Source: an uncultured Thermoanaerobacterales bacterium (GTDB lineage Bacteria > Bacillota > Clostridia > Christensenellales > UBA1242). Taken from it: 30,555 nt of DNA. A program made the position numbers and the translations under genes. Positions within the stretch are counted from its first letter, which is position 1; the number at the start of each line of letters is the position of its first letter. Below the pieces are notes generated by a model. That model had not been told where the DNA came from, did no database searches, and saw only the letters and a list, made by a program, of their open reading frames with translations. Shown here piece by piece: positions 16,741-23,198 of the stretch. The stretch spans positions 1-30,555 of the forward strand of contig USTP01000001.1 of NCBI GenBank assembly GCA_900557695.1, written 5' to 3'.

Positions 16741-16857
16741 GAAGAAATGTGCAATAACAAAGAAACAAAAAAATTGCTAGGCTGGCTCGTATTTACATAC
16801 GACTGCCTGTCTAGCAATTTTTAAGTTTCTACAGTTAGTGTGCGTTTATTCGCCGTC
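16735..16857. repeat. 123-bp imperfect inverted-repeat element flanked by TA (MITE-like)
   Basis: The ends are GACGGCGAA (16735-16743) and TTCGCCGTC (16849-16857), flanked by TA on both sides. The arms pair, with gaps, along most of their length toward a central TTGCTAG...CTAGCAA stem, then GGC/GCC and TCGTAT/ATACGA around TTAC (16793-16796). This resembles a non-autonomous element with TA target duplication, or a BIME/REP-like palindrome. The terminus supplies the TAG stop of rplA. Confidence 0.75.
16767..16821 (-). terminator. Hairpin terminator after rplA, within the repeat element
   Basis: The minus-strand transcript from rplA would form the AAAATTGCTAG/CTAGCAATTTT stem and then meet a run of seven T residues (16767-16773). 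It is identical to the hairpin after rplQ. Confidence 0.65.
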
Positions 16858-17537
16858 TAAAGTTTGATTTTGATACCAGGCCCCATACTCGCTGCCACCG
16901 ACACACTTCTTAAATAGGTTCCTTTAGCAGCTTGTGGTTTTGCTTTAACAATAGCATCAATCAAAGTGTCTAAGTTCTCTTGAAGCTTTTCAACACCAAA
17001 GCTCTTTTTACCAATAACACAGTGAATAATACCATATTTATCAAGCCTATACTCAACTTTACCAGCTTTAATATCTTTAATAGCTTTAGCAACATCTGGA
17101 GTAACAGTTCCACTCTTAGGGTTTGGCATTAAACCACGAGGTCCTAGAATTCTAGCAATTCTACCAACTAGGCCCATCATGTCTGGAGTTGTTACGCAGG
17201 CATCAAAGCCTAGCCAGTTCTCTTTCATAATTTTATCAATTATTTCTTCTGCGCCAACAAAGTCTGCCCCTTCAGCCTTAGCGATTTCAGCCTTGTCGCC
17301 TTTAGCGATAACTAAAACCTTTTTTTCTTTACCTGTTCCATTAGGAAGAACAATAGAACCACGAACCTGCTGATCAGCATTCTTAGGGTCTACGCCAAGC
17401 TTAACATGAACTTCAATGCTTTCATCGAAGTTTGCCTTAGCTGTTTCAATAGCAAGAGCAAGCCCCTCGGCAGGATCATAAATTTTATTCTTTTCAAACT
17501 TCTCTAAAGAAGCTTTATATTTTTTACCACGAAACAT
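16857..17537 (-). CDS. rplA: 50S ribosomal protein L1
   Basis: Forms the mobile L1 stalk that moves deacylated tRNA out of the E site; in many bacteria it also represses its own operon by binding the rplK leader. 226 aa, a few residues shorter than the usual 229-235 at the C-terminus. [16 protein letters not shown] and the C-terminal [12 protein letters not shown] are diagnostic. ATG follows GGGAGGG. The stop TAG lies in the end sequence of the repeat element, and rplJ-rplL do not follow. Confidence 0.98.
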   Translation of the reverse strand: MFRGKKYKASLEKFEKNKIYDPAEGLALAIETAKANFDESIEVHVKLGVDPKNADQQVRGSIVLPNGTGKEKKVLVIAKGDKAEIAKAEGADFVGAEEIIDKIMKENWLGFDACVTTPDMMGLVGRIARILGPRGLMPNPKSGTVTPDVAKAIKDIKAGKVEYRLDKYGIIHCVIGKKSFGVEKLQENLDTLIDAIVKAKPQAAKGTYLRSVSVAASMGPGIKIKL

Positions 17538-17551
17538 ACTTATGCCCTCCC

Positions 17552-17983
17552 TTAATCTACAACAGTAACGCCCATAGAGCGTGCTGTTCCTTCAATCATC
17601 TTCATAGCAGCCTCAACACTTGAAGCATTAAGGTCTGGCATTTTGGTTTCCGCAATTTTGCGAACCTGCTCTTTAGTGATTTTTCCGACTTTTTGTGTGT
17701 TTGGTTTACCACTACCTGATTCAAGCCCTATCGCCTTTTTAATTAGAACTGCAGCTGGTGGAGTTTTAAGAACGAAAGTAAATGAACGGTCTTGATAAAT
17801 TGTCATCTCAACAGGGATAACAAATCCTTCTTGAGAAGCTGTTTTCTCGTTAAACTCTTTAACGAAAGCTGGAATATTGATACCATGAGGACCAAGCGAA
17901 GAACCTACAGGAGGGCCTGCGGTTGCTTTACCAGCTTGAAGTTGAAGTTTAACAACTGCTGTTATTTTTTTAACTGGTGCCAT
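17552..17983 (-). CDS. rplK: 50S ribosomal protein L11
   Basis: Base of the GTPase-associated centre; binds the 23S thiostrepton loop. 143 aa, normal. [20 protein letters not shown] and the C-terminal [20 protein letters not shown] block are diagnostic. ATG follows AAAGGAG. Forms a pair with rplA, 14 bases apart. Confidence 0.98.
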   Translation of the reverse strand: MAPVKKITAVVKLQLQAGKATAGPPVGSSLGPHGINIPAFVKEFNEKTASQEGFVIPVEMTIYQDRSFTFVLKTPPAAVLIKKAIGLESGSGKPNTQKVGKITKEQVRKIAETKMPDLNASSVEAAMKMIEGTARSMGVTVVD

Positions 17984-18050
17984 AATTTTCTCCTTTATAG
18001 TTTATTCTGTGGTGCATTTGTGAGGCATACAAAAATTTACCTCTCCCACA
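17984..18050 (-). promoter_or_regulatory. Leader hairpin before rplK, candidate L1-binding site
   Basis: GTGG (18046-18049 on the minus strand) pairs with CCAC (18009-18012), and GAGG (18040-18043) pairs with CCTC (18022-18025). Between them is an asymmetric internal loop of 2 versus 9 bases. Two short stems around an asymmetric loop resemble the known L1 operator plan. The detailed consensus was not checked, so this is inference. Confidence 0.4.
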
Positions 18051-18057
18051 TATTTCA

Positions 18058-18085
18058 ATTTTAAAATTCAAATTTTCCTAATCAA
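18058..18085 (-). promoter_or_regulatory. Possible promoter of rplK-rplA
   Basis: TTGATT (18080-18085) and TAAAAT (18058-18063) lie 16 bases apart on the minus strand. The predicted start near 18051 would place the hairpin above at the very 5' end of the mRNA. The hexamers are imperfect and the area is AT-rich, so support is modest. Confidence 0.4.
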
Positions 18086-18118
18086 AATTTGTTTTTTAAA
18101 ATTAAAAACCAATTTTTC

Positions 18119-18188
18119 CACCAATATTGGTGACAACTAGCCCAAAGGACTACACCTTAGGGCAAACACATAAAAGCCAAATAGGCTT
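18119..18188 (-). other. Hairpins in the nusG-rplK gap
   Basis: Right after nusG: AAGCC/GGCTT (18174-18188) followed by few T residues, a weak terminator at best. Next, GCCC-n-AAGG with CCTT-n-GGGC (18140-18163). Then the 14-nt palindrome CACCAATATTGGTG (18119-18132). The CCAAT of that palindrome could instead pair with a second ATTGG just downstream that is followed by TTTTT, so an attenuation-type choice is possible. I cannot decide between these from sequence alone. Confidence 0.4.
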
Positions 18189-18719
18189 CTAAATTACTTC
18201 AATTTGAGCAAAGTCTAGGTCTACTGGAGTTTGCCTACCAAACATTTCAACAGAAACTTTGCATTTTTGGTTTGCAGAGTCTACCGATAAAACATCACCC
18301 ACAAACCCCTCAAGTGGCCCAGAAATAACTTTAACCTTGTTTCCAACATCAACCTTAAGGTCGACCACTATCTTTTCTAGCCTCATTTTGCGAACCTCAT
18401 CATCGTTAAGAGGCAAAGGTCTGCCCGCAGGGCCAACAAAGCCAGTAACACCGCGGGTGTTAACAATAGTGTGCCACAAATTATCTGTATAACGCATTTT
18501 TATAAGCACATAACAAGGAAACTTCTTGCGTTCTACTACTTTCTTCTTGCCATTTTTCTCTTCAATAGCTTCTTCCATAGGAACTTTAACTTCAACAATA
18601 TAGTCTTGAAGATTATTGTTTTCTATGGTTTTATATAGGTTATCTCGCACCATGCTTTCATATCCAGAATATGTGTGCAAAACATACCACTTAGGTTCTT
18701 CATTCAAAACATTATCCAT
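18189..18719 (-). CDS. nusG: Transcription termination/antitermination factor NusG
   Basis: Binds RNA polymerase and links it to Rho or the ribosome. 176 aa with an NGN domain (about 8-115; KWYVLHTYSGYESMVRDNL) and a C-terminal KOW domain (about 122-176; VGNKVKVISGPLEGFVGDV). The conserved GVTGFVGPAGRPLPL lies in between. ATG follows AAAGGATAA. Located after secE and before rplK, as in most bacteria. Confidence 0.98.
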   Translation of the reverse strand: MDNVLNEEPKWYVLHTYSGYESMVRDNLYKTIENNNLQDYIVEVKVPMEEAIEEKNGKKKVVERKKFPCYVLIKMRYTDNLWHTIVNTRGVTGFVGPAGRPLPLNDDEVRKMRLEKIVVDLKVDVGNKVKVISGPLEGFVGDVLSVDSANQKCKVSVEMFGRQTPVDLDFAQIEVI

Positions 18720-18746
18720 AAAATTATCCTTTAAAAAGCCAAGATT

Positions 18747-19034
18747 TTAAATATTTGTAATAAGCCTTAGTAGCCATGAAAGAAGGCTGTCTATTCCAAG
18801 CGTGACAAGCATAAACAACAAAACCACAGAAATAACCATACCTGTTTGTTTCATTGTTTTTCCAAAAGATGGCCAAGAAACCTTTTTAAGCTCACTCATT
18901 GTTTCCTTAGTTCTAGAGCGCTTTTGTTCTTTGTTTTTAGAAGCCTTGCTAGCTTTAGCTTTCTTTTGTTTCTTATCTTCCTTTTCTTTTATTTCAGTAG
19001 TACCATTTGCAAGAGTTTTCTCTACTTTTGCCAC
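18747..19034 (-). CDS. secE: Preprotein translocase subunit SecE
   Basis: Clamps the SecY channel. Single-spanning Bacillota type: the amphipathic ETMSELKKVSWPSFGKTMKQ segment is diagnostic and is followed by one membrane helix (about 67-90). The first 45 residues are a lysine-rich extension, making 95 aa rather than about 60. The start is GTG, with GGGAG 8 bases upstream. Lies between rpmG and nusG. Confidence 0.96.
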   Translation of the reverse strand: MAKVEKTLANGTTEIKEKEDKKQKKAKASKASKNKEQKRSRTKETMSELKKVSWPSFGKTMKQTGMVISVVLLFMLVTLGIDSLLSWLLRLITNI

Positions 19035-19058
19035 AATCTATCTCCCGATTATAAAATT

Positions 19059-19208
19059 TTATTTTGTTTCTTTATGAACGGTGTGCTTTTTGCAGAATCT
19101 ACAATACTTTGTTAATTGAATTCTGTCTGGATCGTTTTTCTTATTTTTATAATTATCGTAGTTTCTTTGTTTGCATTCTGTGCATTCAAGCGTTATCTTG
19201 GTTCTCAT
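19059..19208 (-). CDS. rpmG: 50S ribosomal protein L33
   Basis: 49-aa zinc-binding protein beginning [17 protein letters not shown] and ending [10 protein letters not shown]. Cys9/Cys12 and Cys36/Cys39 are the metal ligands, so this is the C+ form. ATG at 19208; the upstream TAGGAGAAATTTTT provides its ribosome binding site. The order rpmG-secE-nusG is the Bacillota standard. It is the first gene of its transcript. Confidence 0.96.
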   Translation of the reverse strand: MRTKITLECTECKQRNYDNYKNKKNDPDRIQLTKYCRFCKKHTVHKETK

Positions 19209-19261
19209 AAAAATTTCTCCTAAAAAATTAACACCTACGCAAGGTTGGTGCGCTAGTATAA

Positions 19262-19291
19262 TAACACACGGGTCCGTTGCCTGTCAAGTGG
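19262..19291 (-). promoter_or_regulatory. Promoter of rpmG-secE-nusG
   Basis: On the minus strand a perfect TTGACA is followed after 18 bases by TATTAT, with TATACT three bases further as an alternative -10. The spacer contains ACCCGTGTGTT, the same 11 bases that precede the -10 of the rpsJ promoter. Confidence 0.75.
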
Positions 19292-19345
19292 GATTTTATA
19301 TTATTTTTGATTTTTTAACCTAATTTTTTTTGACATTTAAGCAAA

Positions 19346-20371
19346 TTAAAGCTTAACAACCGAACTTGGTGCAAGCGTTAAGTTGTTTGCAATATTTTTG
19401 TTTTCTTTTAGTGAAAAGTAGCCTGCCGAGGCAACCATAGCAGCATTATCTGTGCAAAGCTTTAGCGGAGGATATAAAACAGTTATACCAGCCTTATCCC
19501 CCTCTTCTTTTGCTTTTTCTCTTAACCGTTTATTTGCACTAACTCCGCCAGCAAGAACAAGTGTTTTAAGTCCAAATTTTTTACACGCCTCTATACTTTT
19601 ATACACCACTTGACCAACCGCTTCTTCTTGAAAAGAGGCACAAACATCTGCAATATTAACCTCTTCGCCCTTTTGTTTTTTATTGTGAATATAATTTATA
19701 ACCGCAGTTTTAAGCCCACTATATGAAAAATTAAAATCTTTCAATTTTTCGTGGGGCTTAACAATAAAGTTTATGTTTTTTTGCCCCTTTTCAGCCATTC
19801 TTTGAACATTTGGCCCGCCAGGGTATTCAAGCCCACACTCTCTTGCCACTTTATCAAACGCTTCGCCAATTGCATCATCTGTTGTAGTACCAATTAAAGT
19901 TCGCTTTGTAAAAGTTTCCATCTTGCAAAGCGCAGTGTGCCCCCCACTAACAATAAGGCAAGCAAAAGGTGGCTTTAAATCTTTATGCTCTATATAGTTC
20001 GCCGCAATGTGCCCCTCGATATGGTTAACCGCAATAAGGGGTTTTTTATATTTGTAGCTAAGAGCCTTTGCAAAGTTAACCCCAACAATTAACGCTCCAA
20101 GTAGCCCTGCCCCATAGGTTACAGCAATTGCAGAAACATCTTCTAGCTTTACCCCTGCTTGGCTTAAAGCCTCGCTTAACACGCCATCAATATTAACAAC
20201 ATGATTTCTTGATGCAATTTCAGGCACAACTCCGCCATAAAGTTTGTGCACATCTATTTGGCTTGAAATAACATTTGACAAAACCTCCCTACCATTTTTA
20301 ACAACCGCCACCGAGGTTTCGTCACACGAGGACTCTATTCCAAGAATTAAAATATCACTTTCTTTTTCCAT
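19346..20371 (-). CDS. tsaD: tRNA N6-adenosine threonylcarbamoyltransferase TsaD
   Basis: Transfers threonylcarbamoyl from TC-AMP to A37 of ANN-decoding tRNAs (t6A), with TsaB and TsaE. 341 aa from ATG 20371. Metal-binding His117 and His121 lie in AVNHIEGHIAANY; the N-terminal ILGIESSCDETSVAVV and C-terminal LVLAGGVSANKRLREK belong to the ASKHA fold. The frame is open 12 codons upstream, but a promoter occupies that DNA. No ribosome binding site precedes the ATG; the mRNA is probably leaderless. tsaB and tsaE are not in the window. Confidence 0.97.
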   Translation of the reverse strand: MEKESDILILGIESSCDETSVAVVKNGREVLSNVISSQIDVHKLYGGVVPEIASRNHVVNIDGVLSEALSQAGVKLEDVSAIAVTYGAGLLGALIVGVNFAKALSYKYKKPLIAVNHIEGHIAANYIEHKDLKPPFACLIVSGGHTALCKMETFTKRTLIGTTTDDAIGEAFDKVARECGLEYPGGPNVQRMAEKGQKNINFIVKPHEKLKDFNFSYSGLKTAVINYIHNKKQKGEEVNIADVCASFQEEAVGQVVYKSIEACKKFGLKTLVLAGGVSANKRLREKAKEEGDKAGITVLYPPLKLCTDNAAMVASAGYFSLKENKNIANNLTLAPSSVVKL

Positions 20372-20378
20372 AGCTATA

Positions 20379-20407
20379 TTTATAAACTTAAAAACACAAT
20401 TCGTCAA
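20379..20407 (-). promoter_or_regulatory. tsaD promoter placing the start on the ATG
   Basis: TTGACG (20402-20407) and TATAAA (20379-20384) are 17 bases apart; seven bases separate the -10 from the ATG at 20371. The expected start of transcription is therefore the A of the ATG. Confidence 0.75.
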
Positions 20408-20472
20408 TAAAAATTTAAAAATTAGGCCTCTGCCCTACCTTTAAATTAGCACTTTTCTTCAAACAGCAAAAT

Positions 20473-20498
20473 AAAAACAGCCTTTGTGGCTGCTTTTA
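20473..20498 (-). terminator. Terminator after the 224-aa hypothetical gene
   Basis: On the minus strand GCAGCC, a 5-base loop and GGCTG are followed by TTTTTATTTT. It lies about 15 bases after the stop codon at 20511. Confidence 0.8.
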
Positions 20499-20510
20499 CT
20501 AAATTAACTA

Positions 20511-21185
20511 TCATGGTTCTGGACGCCTTGCGAAATATGTAGACGCAAAGGAGGAAAATATTGGGTCATTCGACAATTTTTTTAAATACTTTTCTTGCGT
20601 TTGGTTTAGCGAAATATGATTGGTTACAGACATCTCATTAACTTTATTATACACGAACTGCAAAAGAGAAGTATCGTAATATTCACTTGTGTTTAATCTT
20701 AAACTATTTGCACTTTCATAAGACCACTGGTTAACATCTCGCGCAAACGACTTCATTAGCTCTTCTAAAACATACTCTTCTTCCCCACAGCTGCAAAGAT
20801 TTTGCATAGAGATTAGAATATCGCCTACTTCATTAGAAAGTGCCTCGTCTTGCTCCTTTAAGCCTTCTCCTTTCCTTTTTATAAGTTTTGCAAGGTTTGT
20901 TTTAAAACGCATAAATCTAATTTCAACGCTATTATTTATATCGTTTATAGCCCCACCCGGCTCGTTTACCTCTTCTCCCGCATGAAAATAAATGCCTTTT
21001 TTGCTTTCAAGCTCTTCAATAAATCTTTTATCCGCTTTTTTATCGGTTGTTATAACTATCAACCCTTTCAAAACAAGCATGGCAACTAGAAGTTCTTCTT
21101 TTATTCGAACCTTATCCAACTCTTTAAGAATTCTTTTAAGTTTAGTTAAACTAATAAGAAGTTGCTTATTAAAGTTTTTGTCCAT
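20511..21185 (-). CDS. Hypothetical protein, 224 aa, soluble and helical
   Basis: I do not recognise the family. The protein has no membrane segment or signal peptide. The N-terminus (1-35) is a basic helix rich in Leu, Lys and Arg. Residues 44-60 (VLKGLIVITTDKKADKRF) could be a beta-strand and turn. A CSCGEEE motif follows at about 130. The C-terminal half is helical. AGGGGG stands about 10 bases before the ATG, and the gene has its own promoter and terminator. It lies between prfB and tsaD, but nothing links its job to either. Confidence 0.85.
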   Translation of the reverse strand: MDKNFNKQLLISLTKLKRILKELDKVRIKEELLVAMLVLKGLIVITTDKKADKRFIEELESKKGIYFHAGEEVNEPGGAINDINNSVEIRFMRFKTNLAKLIKRKGEGLKEQDEALSNEVGDILISMQNLCSCGEEEYVLEELMKSFARDVNQWSYESANSLRLNTSEYYDTSLLQFVYNKVNEMSVTNHISLNQTQEKYLKKLSNDPIFSSFASTYFARRPEP

Positions 21186-21216
21186 AAAGCCACACCCCCT
21201 ATCGCTAGATATTGTT

Positions 21217-21225
21217 ATTATAGCA
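21217..21225 (-). promoter_or_regulatory. Extended -10 promoter of the 224-aa gene
   Basis: TGCTATAAT on the minus strand: a perfect -10 with the TGn extension. The region 16-17 bases upstream (TTCTTT) is a poor -35, as is usual for extended -10 promoters. The start would lie about 30 bases before the ATG. Confidence 0.6.
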
Positions 21226-21264
21226 TGAAATAGCTAAAAAAGAAGCCTCTTTAAAAATTTTAAT

Positions 21265-22360
21265 CTAGTTTGTCTTGCTACGAATTAAATTTTCAACAAT
21301 AAAAGCTTGAATATTGCCTGCCAAAAAGCCACTTGCGTCTGAGGTTTCTTTACCTGTTCGAAGGTCTTTAACTAGCTGATAAGGATATAAAACATAACTG
21401 CGAATTTGGCTGCCCCACTCGTTCTTCATCTTTTCGCCATTCTCTTTTGCTTTCTTTTCTGCCTGTTTTTTCTCCTCAAGTTCGGCAAGTTTCGAATAAA
21501 GCAAACTAAACGCCATCTCTTTGTTTTGAAGCTGACTTCTTTCGTTTTGGCACGACACAACAATCCCCGTTGGTAAATGAGTTAGCCTCACTGCCGATTC
21601 TACCTTATTTACATTTTGCCCCCCAGCTCCACCACTTCTAAAGGTGTCTATCTTCACATCCTGTGGGTTTATTTCAATCTTATTTTCCTTAACAATTGGC
21701 GAAACCTCAACACTAGCAAAAGAAGTGTGCCTGCGTTTGTTTGCATCAAAGGGCGAAATTCTAACAAGCCTGTGCACTCCCCTTTCATTTTTTAAATTAC
21801 CATAGGCATTTCTACCCTTAAAAATATAGCCAGCACTTTTAAAACCAGCCCCATCGCCACGATTTTTGAAAACATTTTCAACCTCGTAGCCCATAATATC
21901 TGCATAGCCTAAATACATTCTCTCTAGCATCTGCGCCCAGTCTTGCGCCTCTTCCCCGCCAGCCCCAGAATGAATTTCAACTAGGGCATCAAGCGAGTCG
22001 CTTTCACCACTATACAAGCTCTCTAAATATAGTTTGTTTATAAGTGTTTCAAGCCTTGTTAATTCTTCTATAAAGGCAGGCTCGTCTGTTTCAGGAACAT
22101 TGTTTTGGTAAAGTTCAAGCAGCTCACTTAGGTTGTTCATATCGCCTTGCACCTTGCCAAAAGAGGATGTAACTCTTGTTATATCTGCCAGCCTCTTAGA
22201 TAAACTATTAAACTTTTCATAGCTATTATAAACATTAGGGCTAAGCAACTCTTTGTTTAACTGCTCTTCCTCTGCCCTCAACTTGCCTATATCAAAGGCA
22301 GTGGCTGATATCTAACAGCTTTTCTTTTAATTTATCAAGTTTCTCTTTGTAATCTTGCAT
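21265..22360 (-). CDS. prfB: Peptide chain release factor 2, made by programmed +1 frameshift
   Basis: Releases peptides at UGA and UAA. ATG at 22360 (AAGGTG before it) opens a 22-codon frame ending CTT TGA (stop at 22292-22294). Slipping +1 at CTT gives [19 protein letters not shown] and continues to 21265, 364 aa in total, the normal RF2 length. The anticodon-like SPF (in [12 protein letters not shown]) and the catalytic GGQ ([13 protein letters not shown]) are intact. The bases before CTT (CACTGC) lack the AGGGGG-like internal Shine-Dalgarno of the classical site. Confidence 0.96.
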
Positions 22361-22450
22361 AGTTTCACCTTGTGTTTAATATATCACATACTTTTTAAAT
22401 TTTAAAACAATATAACCTATTTTTTTAATTTTAAAACAATGGTAGCCACT

Positions 22451-22480
22451 AAAAAAGGTTGCCTTAAAAGCAACCCTTTC
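22451..22480 (-). terminator. Terminator of the 684-aa/226-aa gene pair
   Basis: On the minus strand GGTTGC (22470-22475) pairs with GCAACC (22457-22462) and is followed by TTTTTT. It begins about 10 bases after the stop codon of the 226-aa gene. Confidence 0.8.
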
Positions 22481-22487
22481 AATTATT

Positions 22488-23168
22488 TTATTCTTCCGAC
22501 TCTTTTGAAGCACCTTTTTTGGCTTTTTTCGCCTTATCTGCTTCTCTAACTGCTTTTGCTCGCTCTTGATTTATGTTTTGCATAACTCCAGCTTCAAAAA
22601 TCTCTTTACCATACTGGTTAACCATTTCCTCAACAGTTTCTTTTGAAAGCCCAGCATCTTTAAGCCATGCACGAACATTGTCGCTAAATTGAGCCCAGAA
22701 AGCTTCATCATCTGTCTTTTCACTTGCATCTTCAGCATCTCCAGCGTCAACAACTTCTGGCAGTGCAGCCTCTTCTGATTCCCCCTCTTCAGCTATAGGT
22801 GCAGCCGCATCTTCGCTAGGTGCACCAGCCTCTAAAGTTTCCCCAGCTGGGGCTACATCCTCTTCAGGCTCAGGCGCAGCATCGATTGCCTCTTTGTCAG
22901 CCTCGCCAGACTCCTCGTTATATGCCGCAAATTCCTCATCAGTCATATTTAAAACAGTTTTAACCTCTTGAACGCCACCACAATCTGCAACTAGGCTAGC
23001 TAGTGCAACATAATTTGTAGGCGTATCTTTTCCCTTTGTTTCAGGAAAACGCTTATAAAGGTTCTCCTTTTGTTGCTCTGTTAACTGCGCTGGCAGGTCA
23101 AACACTTCATCAAGAAAATCATCTTTGTCTATAATAGCGTTTCTTGTTTCCTCGTCTACCCTTTTCAT
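22488..23168 (-). CDS. Hypothetical acidic protein, 226 aa
   Basis: Family not recognised. No membrane segment. Residues 1-90 look folded and helical (DDFLDEVFDLPAQLTEQQKE; TNYVALASLVADCGG). Residues 90-152 are a Glu/Ala/Pro-rich, probably disordered stretch. A folded-looking helical segment follows (155-200: FWAQFSDNVRAWLKDAGLSK), then a basic tail. AGGGGG precedes the ATG. Second gene of a two-gene unit; the low-complexity acidic Pro/Ala style and a W-x3-(S/T)-(D/E)-N...LK-AG pattern also occur in the upstream neighbour, so the two may be related and act together. Confidence 0.85.
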   Translation of the reverse strand: MKRVDEETRNAIIDKDDFLDEVFDLPAQLTEQQKENLYKRFPETKGKDTPTNYVALASLVADCGGVQEVKTVLNMTDEEFAAYNEESGEADKEAIDAAPEPEEDVAPAGETLEAGAPSEDAAAPIAEEGESEEAALPEVVDAGDAEDASEKTDDEAFWAQFSDNVRAWLKDAGLSKETVEEMVNQYGKEIFEAGVMQNINQERAKAVREADKAKKAKKGASKESEE

Positions 23169-23198
23169 ATAAATTACCCCCTACTAATTTAATTTATT

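Noticed and set aside
18174..18188. Strong intrinsic terminator after nusG
   Set aside because: The stem is only five base pairs and is not followed by a T-run, so read-through into rplK is likely.
19035..19058. A tRNA-Trp gene between rpmG and secE, as in some Bacillota
   Set aside because: The gap is only 24 bases; no tRNA fits here, and I saw none elsewhere in the window.
22279..22360. prfB as a pseudogene because of the early TGA
   Set aside because: CTT TGA at codon 22-23 with the rest in the +1 frame is the conserved RF2 recoding arrangement, and the catalytic motifs are intact.
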